This document shows, piece by piece, positions 7,660 through 14,660 of a DNA stretch of 64,000 nt. The notes under the pieces were generated by a model, which made no database searches, was not told the origin of the DNA, and saw only the letters and a list, made by a program, of their open reading frames with translations. The position numbers and the translations under genes were made by a program. How positions within the stretch are numbered: position 1 is the stretch's first letter; each line of letters begins with the position of its first letter. Source of the DNA: Streptomyces albus subsp. albus (GTDB taxonomy: Bacteria > Actinomycetota > Actinomycetes > Streptomycetales > Streptomycetaceae); assembly GCF_000719865.1 (NCBI RefSeq), contig NZ_JOID01000016.1, positions 295,669 to 359,668 on the forward strand. Direction: 5' to 3'.

Positions 7660-8509
7660 CGTCCTGGGTGCCGATGACGGCGAGCAGGTCGAGGAGGCCG
7701 GCGCTGTCGGTGCCGACCGCGGGGGTGAACCAGAGCAGCCGCTGCCGGCCGTCCTCGCTGAACAGGTTGAGGCAGTTGACCTCGATCAGGCCGAGCGCCG
7801 GGTGATTGAGACGTTTGCGGTCCATGCGCCGGAACGCCACGTCGTGCTCGGCCCACAGGGCGGCGAATTCGGGTGAGGTGCCGAGCAGCGAGCTGATCAT
7901 CGAGCGGGCTTCCCCGTCCTTGGCGTCCCGCCGGGCGGCGGCCGCCCGCAGGTCGGCGACGAAGGCGCGGGAGTGGCTCTCGTGGTCGGCTTCGGGATAC
8001 AGCCGCCGGGCCCCGGGCTCGGTGAACCACCGGTGGACGAAGCTGGCCCGGGGCCCCCGGAAGCCGGAGTGGTCCCCGAGCAGCGCCACGGCGAGCGGGT
8101 TCTGTACGAGGGTGACGTGCAGGTCGGTGATGACCTGCGCGGGTGTCGACGCGAGCCGGGTGAGCAGGTCGAGCATCCCCGGGTGGACGTGCGAGGCGGA
8201 CGAGCCGGGCGCGGGCACCGGGCGGTCCGCCAGGCGGTACAGGTAGTCGCGCTCGTCGGCGGTCAGGCGCAGCGCCCTCGCCAGCGCGGCGATCATCTGC
8301 TCGGAGGGCTGGGAGCCTGCTCCGCGTTCCAGTTCGGTGTAGTAGTCCACCGAGGCTCCGGCGAGCTGGGCGACCTCGTCGCGGCGCAGCCCGGGCACAC
8401 GCCGCCGGGGCCCGTGGGGCAGCCCCACGTCGGCCGGGCGGATGCGTCCGCGCCGCGACCGCAGGAAGGCCCCCAGTTCGGTGTACTTCGCAGCGCCCAT
8501 GCCCCTCAT
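7640..8509 (-). CDS. XRE-family regulator with MmyB-like ligand-binding domain
   Basis: 289 aa; an internal ATG at 8500 is an alternative start. The N-terminal HTH is clear (GLRRDEVAQLAGASVDYYTELERG, about residues 40-65, read as two adjoining helices), then ALARALRLTADERDYLYRLA. The MmyB-like C-terminal domain follows (MLDLLTRLASTPAQVI, NPLAVALLGD, VHRWFTEPGARRLYP). Such proteins usually repress a divergently transcribed SDR gene, which is exactly the arrangement here: the SDR starts 77 bases away and a 19-bp palindrome lies between. The stop overlaps the truncated gene on the plus strand by 20 bases. Confidence 0.85.
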   Translation of the reverse strand: MRGMGAAKYTELGAFLRSRRGRIRPADVGLPHGPRRRVPGLRRDEVAQLAGASVDYYTELERGAGSQPSEQMIAALARALRLTADERDYLYRLADRPVPAPGSSASHVHPGMLDLLTRLASTPAQVITDLHVTLVQNPLAVALLGDHSGFRGPRASFVHRWFTEPGARRLYPEADHESHSRAFVADLRAAAARRDAKDGEARSMISSLLGTSPEFAALWAEHDVAFRRMDRKRLNHPALGLIEVNCLNLFSEDGRQRLLWFTPAVGTDSAGLLDLLAVIGTQDVTEPAR

Positions 8510-8534
8510 TCTGCGTCCGGCCGGGCCGCGGACA

Positions 8535-8553
8535 CAGGGGATGACATCCCCTG
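8535..8553. promoter_or_regulatory. 19-bp palindromic operator between the XRE and SDR genes
   Basis: CAGGGGATG-A-CATCCCCTG: perfect 9-bp arms about a single central base, in the 77-base divergent promoter region. The natural reading is that the XRE protein binds it and controls both genes. Confidence 0.65.
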
Positions 8554-8586
8554 GTTCCGTCCGCCGGTGCCGCGCACCGTGGAGAC

Positions 8587-9351
8587 ATGACCACGAACAC
8601 CACGAACCACGCCCCTCCGGCGGCCGTACGGGCCGCCATCGTCACCGGCGGATCACGCGGTATCGGCCGGGCGGTCTCCCACCGGCTCGCCCGGGACGGC
8701 CTGGCCGTCGTGGTGAACTACACCCGCGACACGGCCGCCGCCGAGGAGACGGTGGCGGCGATCACCGCCGCCGGCGGGCGGGCGATCAGCGTGCGGGCGG
8801 ACGTGGCGGACGAGCACGCGATCGCCGCGCTGTTCGACCGGGCGGAGCAGGAGTTCGGCGGCGTGGACGTCGTCGTCAACTGCGCCGGCCGGCTCGCCCT
8901 GTCCCCCGTCGCCGACCTCGACCTGGCCGTCCTCGACGCCGTGCACCGCACCAACATCCGCGGCACCTTCGTCGTCGCCCAGCAGGCCGCCCGGCGGCTG
9001 CGCGCGGGCGGCTCGTTCGTGGGCTTCTCGACCTCCGTGATCGGTACCTGGTTCCCGGCGTACGGCGCCTACGCGGCGAGCAAGGGGGCCGTCGAGGCGC
9101 TCACGCTGATCCTCGCCCGCGAGCTGCGCGGGCGGGACGTCACGGTGAACACCGTCGCCCCCGGCCCCACGGCCACCGACATGTTCCTCGACGGCAAGAC
9201 ACCCGAGCAGATCGACCAGTTGGCCAAGGCCCCGCCACTGGAGCGGCTGGGCACCCCGGAGGACATCGCCCGGGTGGTCGCCTTCCTCACCGGCCCGGAA
9301 GGGCGCTGGGTGAACGGCCAGGTCCTCCGGGCCAACGGGGGCATGGTCTGA
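8587..9351 (+). CDS. Short-chain dehydrogenase/reductase (SDR)
   Basis: 254 aa classical SDR. The NAD(P)-binding motif TGGSRGIG lies at residues about 18-25, the NCAG equivalent in DVVVNCAG near 97, catalytic Tyr and Lys in YGAYAASKGAVEAL (about 159-163) and the PGPTATDMF loop after it. The cytosolic oxidoreductase acts on an unknown carbonyl or alcohol. GGAG precedes the ATG by 4 bases. It is divergent from the MmyB-like XRE regulator, a common pairing in Streptomyces in which the SDR is the regulated target. Confidence 0.9.
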   Translation: MTTNTTNHAPPAAVRAAIVTGGSRGIGRAVSHRLARDGLAVVVNYTRDTAAAEETVAAITAAGGRAISVRADVADEHAIAALFDRAEQEFGGVDVVVNCAGRLALSPVADLDLAVLDAVHRTNIRGTFVVAQQAARRLRAGGSFVGFSTSVIGTWFPAYGAYAASKGAVEALTLILARELRGRDVTVNTVAPGPTATDMFLDGKTPEQIDQLAKAPPLERLGTPEDIARVVAFLTGPEGRWVNGQVLRANGGMV

Positions 9352-9503
9352 GACCGCTCACTCACCGTGCCGGCCTGTGACCGGGCCCGCTCCGATCAGG
9401 CCGGTCCCGGCCGGGAAGCGGCCCCTGGCTGCGCGGTAACGGCGCCCGCCCCCGGACACGCGCTCCCCCACCACGGAAGAAACCAGCCCAAGGAGAAACA
9501 GCC

Positions 9504-9713
9504 ATGCCCTTCGCGCATTTCAAGGTCCCCGCGGGCACCGTCACCGCGGAGGACAAGAAGAAGATCATCGAGCGCACCACCGACCTGTACGCGGAGATTT
9601 ACGGCGAGCGGGCCCGCCCCACCACCGTGGTCCTCGTCGACGAAGTCCCTGACGGCGGCTGGGGCGTCGCCGGCAACGTCCTGACCGCCGCCCTGCTCAA
9701 CGGCGAGGCCTGA
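9504..9713 (+). CDS. 4-oxalocrotonate tautomerase family protein
   Basis: 69 aa. After removal of Met the chain starts with Pro (M-P-F-A-H-F), the catalytic N-terminal proline of the tautomerase superfamily. KKKIIERTTDLYAEIYGERA forms the helix, and TTVVLVDEVPDGGWGVAG matches the conserved second strand and loop. AAGGAG lies 8 bases before the ATG. It follows the SDR by 150 bases on the same strand and may be co-transcribed as a small redox/isomerisation unit, but the substrate is unknown. Confidence 0.85.
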   Translation: MPFAHFKVPAGTVTAEDKKKIIERTTDLYAEIYGERARPTTVVLVDEVPDGGWGVAGNVLTAALLNGEA

Positions 9714-9770
9714 TCTCCGTCTCCTGTGCGGGCTCGGCGCCACGGTACCGGGCCCGCACAACCGCAGCCC

Positions 9771-9968
9771 TCACCCGCCGGGCCGGAGGCCGACGGACGC
9801 GACACTGCTGGTGAACGCGGCCCAGCTCGGTGCCGCGACGCGGAGTATCGGGCCGTCCGGGGCTTTGGAGTCGCGGATCGCGACGGTGCCGGGGACGTTC
9901 ATGGCCACCTCGACGCACTCACGATCAGCGCTGCTGTGGCTGGACTTGCGGAAATGAAAAAGCGGCAT
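9771..9968 (-). CDS. DUF397 protein of the first XRE-DUF397 module
   Basis: 65 aa. The diagnostic DUF397 pattern is present: FRKSSHSSADRECVEVA, VAIRDSKAPDGPIL, then a W in SWAAFTSSV. Its ATG lies 3 bases after the XRE stop, and the Shine-Dalgarno AAGGAG sits inside the last XRE codons, so the two are coupled. DUF397 proteins act with their XRE partner in Streptomyces (for example WhiJ-type loci and Scr1/Scr2, described as toxin-antitoxin-like); the molecular action is not settled. Confidence 0.9.
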   Translation of the reverse strand: MPLFHFRKSSHSSADRECVEVAMNVPGTVAIRDSKAPDGPILRVAAPSWAAFTSSVASVGLRPGG

Positions 9969-9971
9969 GGC

Positions 9972-10853
9972 TCACAACTCCTTGCCGAGATAACGGATAT
10001 AGGCAGTGGACTCCCTCTCGCAGAGAGCACTGCGGGTGAGTCGTTCGAAGAGCGCTTCGTGAGCGGCAGCCCCGTCACCGCCCTCGATCCAGAGCTGCCC
10101 GAGGGCGGTCTCTGTATACACCACGTCCATCGCGCCCGGTACCGCAAAGGACAGGATGTTGAAGGTGCCGCCCATGCCCACGTGTTCACCGTGCGAGAAG
10201 GGAAGCACGTGGATACGCACATGAGGCTTCCGAGCCACTGCCACCAAGTGGTCCAACTGCTCGCGCATGGTCGGCGCCCCGCCCACCAAGTGGCGTAGTG
10301 CGGCTTCGTGGACCACTGCTGTCAGCTTGAGCGGCGGATCGTCGTCCAGGCGCTGCTGGCGCGCGACCCGTGTGGCGACCAATCGGTCACCGTTGTCGCT
10401 GTGGCCGCGCAAAGAGTTGCCCAGCGCGAGCGCCCGGGCGTACGCAGGGGTCTGCAGCAGCCCGGGGACGAAGCAGAGCTGCCATGTTCTGATCACGGTC
10501 GCCGCGTTCTCCAGGGCGACGTACTCCTGCATGTCGCCGAGTTCGGGGTGGTTGTTCCACCACCCCTTCGCCTTGCGGCGTTCGCGGTCGACGCGGGCCA
10601 GGTCGAGGAGCGAGCGTTCGGTGTCGGTGCCCTCGACGCCGTAGAGCTTGCAGAGCGCGTGGATGTCCGGGTCCCGGATGGGGACCCAGCCGCGCTCCAG
10701 CTTGGCGACCTTCGCTGTGGACGCCGTCAGGGCGTTCGCGGCCTGCGGCTGGGTCAGGCCCGCCGCCGTGCGCAGTCTCGTCAGCTCTCCGCCCAGCCTG
10801 CGTCCCAGGACGCTTGACGTGCTGTTTCCCTGCTTGGCGGGACCCTCTGTCAC
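9972..10853 (-). CDS. XRE-family regulator with DUF5753 domain, module 1
   Basis: 293 aa, the usual length. HTH of about residues 18-75 (LTRLRTAAGLTQPQAANALT, TAKVAKLERG). The C-terminal DUF5753 domain shows FVPGLLQTPAYARAL, VARQQRL, REQLDHLVAVA and RIHVLPFSHGEH. GTG start with GAGGAG upstream. It heads an operon with the DUF397 gene and is divergent from an anti-sigma-like ATP-binding protein gene. WhiJ-like proteins of this class influence development in Streptomyces; the specific role here is unknown. Confidence 0.9.
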   Translation of the reverse strand: MTEGPAKQGNSTSSVLGRRLGGELTRLRTAAGLTQPQAANALTASTAKVAKLERGWVPIRDPDIHALCKLYGVEGTDTERSLLDLARVDRERRKAKGWWNNHPELGDMQEYVALENAATVIRTWQLCFVPGLLQTPAYARALALGNSLRGHSDNGDRLVATRVARQQRLDDDPPLKLTAVVHEAALRHLVGGAPTMREQLDHLVAVARKPHVRIHVLPFSHGEHVGMGGTFNILSFAVPGAMDVVYTETALGQLWIEGGDGAAAHEALFERLTRSALCERESTAYIRYLGKEL

Positions 10854-10921
10854 CTGTCGCTCCTCCTGCGTGAGGACACTCAGTCTGCTGTGCGTCGACG
10901 GTCACAGGCAAACTCGATAGG

Positions 10922-10934
10922 TGGAAATCTTCCA
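10922..10934. promoter_or_regulatory. Inverted repeat in the divergent region of module 1
   Basis: TGGAA-ATC-TTCCA, perfect 5-bp arms, within the 221 bases between the XRE start (10853) and the ATP-binding gene (11075). A possible binding site for the XRE protein; short, so weak on its own. Confidence 0.3.
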
Positions 10935-11074
10935 GGTAGAGCTTGAGGATGCTGGGACGAGTGTGGATACGTTCCGTGCCGAACCACTCACCGCGTGGCA
11001 CCGAGCAGTCGCGTTTCCTCGCTGACCGCCCGGAAGCCGTCACGCCCGCAGCCCGCACCAGGAGGCACGCAACC

Positions 11075-11596
11075 ATGCCCGAAGCACACTTCTCCCCCGA
11101 ACCCGCGCTTCGCGTGGACGCGTTGGACTACACGCTGAGCCCGCGCAGTGTCGGGCTCGCGCGGCGGCGGGCCGCTCGGCTCGTCGGCGAGTGGGGGCAT
11201 CCCGGGCTGGCGGGGGACACGGCGCTGCTCCTGTCCGAGCTGGCCACCAACGCCCTGGTGCACGGCCACGTTCCGGGCCGTCTCTTCCGGGTGGAGCTGT
11301 CGCTCGGCCGCGGCGCGCTGCGGATCGCCGTCTCGGACGCGCGCGGCGAGGCGCTGCCGCGTCCCCGCCCGGCGGCGCTCACCGGTACGTCCGGGCGAGG
11401 GCTGCTCATCGTCCGGACGCTGGCCTCCCGTTGGGGGGTTGCGCACCGGACGGTCGGCAAGACGGTCTGGTGCGAGCTCGATCTGCCCGCCGGTCCCGCC
11501 GGTCCCATCAGTTCGGTCGGTCCCGCCGCACCGGCGGCAGTCCGGAAGGCCGATCTCGTTTCGGAGGAGCGTGGCGGGGATCCCGCCGCCGGGTGA
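11075..11596 (+). CDS. Anti-sigma-factor-like ATP-binding protein (HATPase_c_2), module 1
   Basis: 173 aa. GHKL-type ATP-binding motifs: N-box LLLSELATNALVHG (about residues 51-64), G1 box RIAVSDARGE, and GTSGRGLLIVRTLASRWGV (G2 box). A Ser/Pro/Ala tail follows. Related proteins are RsbW/SpoIIAB-like kinases or their non-kinase cousins. Start chosen at the ATG with GGAGG 9 bases upstream. It is divergent from the XRE-DUF397 operon, the standard companion of these modules. It ends 6 bases from the converging transporter gene. Confidence 0.88.
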   Translation: MPEAHFSPEPALRVDALDYTLSPRSVGLARRRAARLVGEWGHPGLAGDTALLLSELATNALVHGHVPGRLFRVELSLGRGALRIAVSDARGEALPRPRPAALTGTSGRGLLIVRTLASRWGVAHRTVGKTVWCELDLPAGPAGPISSVGPAAPAAVRKADLVSEERGGDPAAG

Positions 11597-11602
11597 GGGC
11601 CC

Positions 11603-12388
11603 TCAGCCCAGCCACTGGTCGTACGCCAGCTTGGCGACCAGGCCGAGGACCACGACGACCAGCACCACGCGGACGAATCCGCTGCCCCGCTTGAGCGCCG
11701 TATGGGCGCCGAGGGTGCCGCCCGCGAGGTTGAAGAGGGCCATCAGGGCGGCCAGTTTCCACAGCACCGTGCCCTGCGCGGTGAAGACCACCAGGGCGCC
11801 GAAGTTGGTGCACACGTTGACGATCTTGGTCGTGGCGGAGGCCGTCACCAGGTCCATGTGGAGGATCGCCACCAGCGCGATGACCAGGAACGTTCCGGTG
11901 CCGGGGCCGATCAGGCCGTCGTAGAAGCCGATGCCCAGGCCCGCAACGAGGATCGCCGTCAGGACGCGCCGCCGGGTCACCGGGCCGGTCACCACCGGGA
12001 CCGTCGTGCCGAAGGACGGGCGCAGCAGGACGAAGGCCAGCACGCCCAGCAGGATCACGATGATCAGCGGGCGGAGCACCGCGCTCTCGACCCCGGCGGC
12101 GAAGAACGCCCCGAGCAGGGAGCCGCCGAGCGCCGTCAGCCCGATCCGCACGGCCGTCCGGACGTCCACCGGGGCCTTGCGGGTGTACGTGACGGCCGCG
12201 GCGGTCGTGCCGACGATGGAGACGGCCTTGTTGGTGCCGAGGAGATACGCGGGCGGAAGGTGCGGGAAGCCCACGAGCAGCGCCGGGAGCTGGAGCAGCC
12301 CGCCACCGCCGACGACGGCGTCGATCCACCCGGCGGAGAGGGCCGCCAGGCACAGCAGGGCCACGGTCGCCAGTGATATGTCGTCCAT
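11603..12388 (-). CDS. TauE/SafE family membrane transporter
   Basis: 261 aa integral membrane protein with about eight hydrophobic segments. The TauE/SafE signature is present in duplicate: DAVVGGGGLLQLPALLVGFP with LLGTNKAVSIVGTTAA in the first half, and DGLIGPGTGTFLVIALVAIL with ATTKIVNVCTNFGALVVF in the second. Members move sulfite, sulfoacetate or related organic anions across the cytoplasmic membrane. There is no operon partner, and the substrate cannot be assigned from context. Confidence 0.88.
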   Translation of the reverse strand: MDDISLATVALLCLAALSAGWIDAVVGGGGLLQLPALLVGFPHLPPAYLLGTNKAVSIVGTTAAAVTYTRKAPVDVRTAVRIGLTALGGSLLGAFFAAGVESAVLRPLIIVILLGVLAFVLLRPSFGTTVPVVTGPVTRRRVLTAILVAGLGIGFYDGLIGPGTGTFLVIALVAILHMDLVTASATTKIVNVCTNFGALVVFTAQGTVLWKLAALMALFNLAGGTLGAHTALKRGSGFVRVVLVVVVLGLVAKLAYDQWLG

Positions 12389-12596
12389 CCCCGCTGTTCC
12401 CGTTCACGGCGGAAGCGCTACGCCGGCAACCGCACAGCCTGGGGAATCGTACGTGCGTCCGGCCGGAAGCCCGGAACCGGCCGGGGACGGCAGTCCGCCG
12501 GGCAGGCACGGACGAGGGAAAGAGCCGACTGCGGCCGACGGCTCTCGCTACCGTGAGCCGGGGCGCCCACGGGCTCCCCGGGAAGGAAGGAGAGCC

Positions 12597-13211
12597 ATGA
12601 CGTCGATGCCTGAGCGATCCGGGCCCATCGGCAATCTCGCCTCCGTGTCGTTCGACCAGCTCTGCCAGGCCGTGGAAGAGCTGCACCCGCCAGACGGCCG
12701 CAAGGCCGAGGTCGGCGGAGGGAGGATCGTCCTGGCGGCGCGGCCGTGGGCTTGCCACTGGCGGGCTCTGAGATCACTGCGCCGCCAGTTGCAGCCGCAC
12801 GCGCCCGAAGGCCACGACGCCGACAGCGCCCCCTTCCTCTTCGTCTTCCCCCGGTCCGCGCGCGCCTACGGGCCCGACCTCTTCGTCGCGGATGAAGCCG
12901 CTTTCGAACACCTGAGCCCCCGTATCCCCGGCGAAGCGCTCTCCCTCGTCGCCGAGCTGACCTCCGTCTCCACCAAGGACGACGACTGGGCGGAGAAGGT
13001 CGCCGTGTACGGCAGGCAGGTGCCGGTGTACCTGCTGGTGGACATGCAGGCGGAGACGGCCACCGTCTTCTGGGACCCCTCCGAGCAGGGCTACCGCTCA
13101 CGGACCACGGTCACCTTCGGCGAGAGGCTCCACGTTCCGAAGCCGTTCGACTTCGACCTCGACACCAGCGAGTTCCACGCTCCCGACGAGGGCGGCGACG
13201 GCGCCTCCTGA
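12597..13211 (+). CDS. Uma2 family (DUF820) putative restriction-like nuclease
   Basis: 204 aa. The Uma2/DUF820 fold belongs to the PD-(D/E)XK superfamily. Visible pieces are the RAYGPDLFVAD segment with its catalytic Asp, LVAELTSVSTKDDDW (E...K-type motif) and KVAVYGRQVPVYLLVD. GGAAGGAAGGAGAG precedes the ATG. Many Streptomyces genomes carry dozens of these single-gene Uma2 proteins; the cellular role is unknown. The gene is divergent from the transporter across about 208 bases with no recognised motif. Confidence 0.8.
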   Translation: MTSMPERSGPIGNLASVSFDQLCQAVEELHPPDGRKAEVGGGRIVLAARPWACHWRALRSLRRQLQPHAPEGHDADSAPFLFVFPRSARAYGPDLFVADEAAFEHLSPRIPGEALSLVAELTSVSTKDDDWAEKVAVYGRQVPVYLLVDMQAETATVFWDPSEQGYRSRTTVTFGERLHVPKPFDFDLDTSEFHAPDEGGDGAS

Positions 13212-13282
13212 GCCTCCTCAAGCCTTCTCCGCCTCACCGCCCGTCCGGCTCACAGTGAGGGGCGGGCGCCGCTGAGGGCAGC

Positions 13283-13320
13283 GTTGCCCGGGGGAAACAG
13301 CGGGGATGCGGTCGGGAAAC
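13283..13320 (+). promoter_or_regulatory. GlnR box in front of the nitrite reductase operon
   Basis: GTTGC-N6-GAAAC-N6-GATGC-N6-GAAAC: the two a/b half-site pairs have exactly the spacing of the actinobacterial GlnR consensus (gTnAC-n6-GaAAC-n6-gTnAC-n6-GaAAC). The 3' end is 22 bases before the ATG of the first gene. GlnR activation of nirB in S. coelicolor is established; control here is inferred from the sequence. Confidence 0.75.
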
Positions 13321-13342
13321 AGCCGGCGCGCACGCTCTCCGT

Positions 13343-14659
13343 ATGACCTCGAAGAAGGAGCCGGACCGGGACCCGGGCCGCCGTCGCACCGTGGTGATCG
13401 GCGGTGGCATGGCCGGTGCCCGGCTCGTGCAGCAGCTGACCGCCCTCGGCGGCGGTGCCCCCGCCGGCGGCGCCGACGTCACCGTCATCGGCGAGGAACC
13501 GCACGGTCCGTACAACCGGGTCCTGCTCGCGGACGTCCTCGCGGGACGGTACGGGCCCGAGGTGATCACCCTTCCCGCCCCCGGCGCCTCCGTCCGGCAT
13601 CTCACCGGCGTGCGCGCCGTGCGGATCGACCGCGGCGCCCGGCTCGTGCTCTGCGACGACGGGCAACGCGTTCCCTACGACTCACTCGTGCTGGCCACCG
13701 GCTCCAACCCCGTGCTGCCGCCCCTGCGCGGCCTGTTCGAGCCCGACGGCCGCGAGCTGCCGTCCGGGGTGCACCCCTTCCGGACCCTGGACGACTGCCG
13801 GGCGCTCGCGGAGGCCGCGCGCCCCGGCGTGCGCGCCGTGGTGATCGGCGGCGGACTGCTCGGCGTCTCCGCCGCCCGGGCCCTCGCCCGGCGCGGGGCG
13901 CAGGTGGTGCTGGCCCAGCAGGGCGAGCACCTCATGGAACGCCAGCTCGACGCCGACGCGTCCGCCCTGCTCCGCCGCCATGTGGAGACGCTGGGCGTGG
14001 AGGTGCACACCGAGTGCCGGGTCCGCGGGCTGCGCACCCGGGGCGCCACCCGGGACGGCGGCGCGTCCACCCGCGAGGTGACCGCCGTGGAGCTCGCCGA
14101 CGGGTTCCGGCTCGACGCCGAGATCGTCGTCCTCGCGTGCGGGGTGCGGCCCCGCACCGGGCTCGCCCTGGCGGCCGGGCTGAAGGTCGCGCGCGGCATC
14201 GTCGTGGACGACGAGCTGCGCACCGACGACCCCCGCGTCCACGCCATCGGCGACTGCGCGGAGCACGACGGCACCGTCTACGGACTGGCCGGGGCCGCGC
14301 AGGAGCAGGCCGACGTGCTGGCCCGGGTGCTGGCCGGGACCACCGCCCCGGGGGTTGCGGCCCCGCGCTACCGCGGCACCCGCGCCCTGACCCGGCTCAG
14401 CCTGCCGGCCTGGCCCGGCCCGCTCGACCTCGCCGCCTTCGGCGAGACCACCCCCGCTCCCGGGGACGATGTCATCCATCTCTCCGACGCCACGCGCGGC
14501 GCGTACCGCAAGGTCGTCGTCCGCGGCGACCGGCTGGTCGGAGGAATCCTTCTCGGCGATCTCGGCACCGTCGGCGCGCTCGCCCGCACCTGGGAGGGCG
14601 ACGAGCCGCTGCCCTCCGCTCCCCTGCTCCATCTGCTCACCCACGACGGAGGCTGCTGA
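13343..14659 (+). CDS. FAD/NAD(P)-dependent reductase, first gene of the nitrite reductase operon
   Basis: 438 aa pyridine-nucleotide-disulfide oxidoreductase. FAD motif VVIGGGMAGARLVQQL at about residues 17-32, GPYNRVLLADVLAG, SLVLATGSNP near 115, NAD motif AVVIGGGLLGVSAARAL at about 170-186, and VHAIGDCAEHDG near 305, which binds FAD. It matches only the N-terminal third of NirB and lacks the BFD, ferredoxin-like and siroheme domains. It ends one base before nirB, so the three genes form one operon. It probably supplies or assists electron transfer in nitrite reduction. No clear Shine-Dalgarno site lies before the ATG, which may be leaderless. Confidence 0.85.
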   Translation: MTSKKEPDRDPGRRRTVVIGGGMAGARLVQQLTALGGGAPAGGADVTVIGEEPHGPYNRVLLADVLAGRYGPEVITLPAPGASVRHLTGVRAVRIDRGARLVLCDDGQRVPYDSLVLATGSNPVLPPLRGLFEPDGRELPSGVHPFRTLDDCRALAEAARPGVRAVVIGGGLLGVSAARALARRGAQVVLAQQGEHLMERQLDADASALLRRHVETLGVEVHTECRVRGLRTRGATRDGGASTREVTAVELADGFRLDAEIVVLACGVRPRTGLALAAGLKVARGIVVDDELRTDDPRVHAIGDCAEHDGTVYGLAGAAQEQADVLARVLAGTTAPGVAAPRYRGTRALTRLSLPAWPGPLDLAAFGETTPAPGDDVIHLSDATRGAYRKVVVRGDRLVGGILLGDLGTVGALARTWEGDEPLPSAPLLHLLTHDGGC

Positions 14660-14660
14660 G

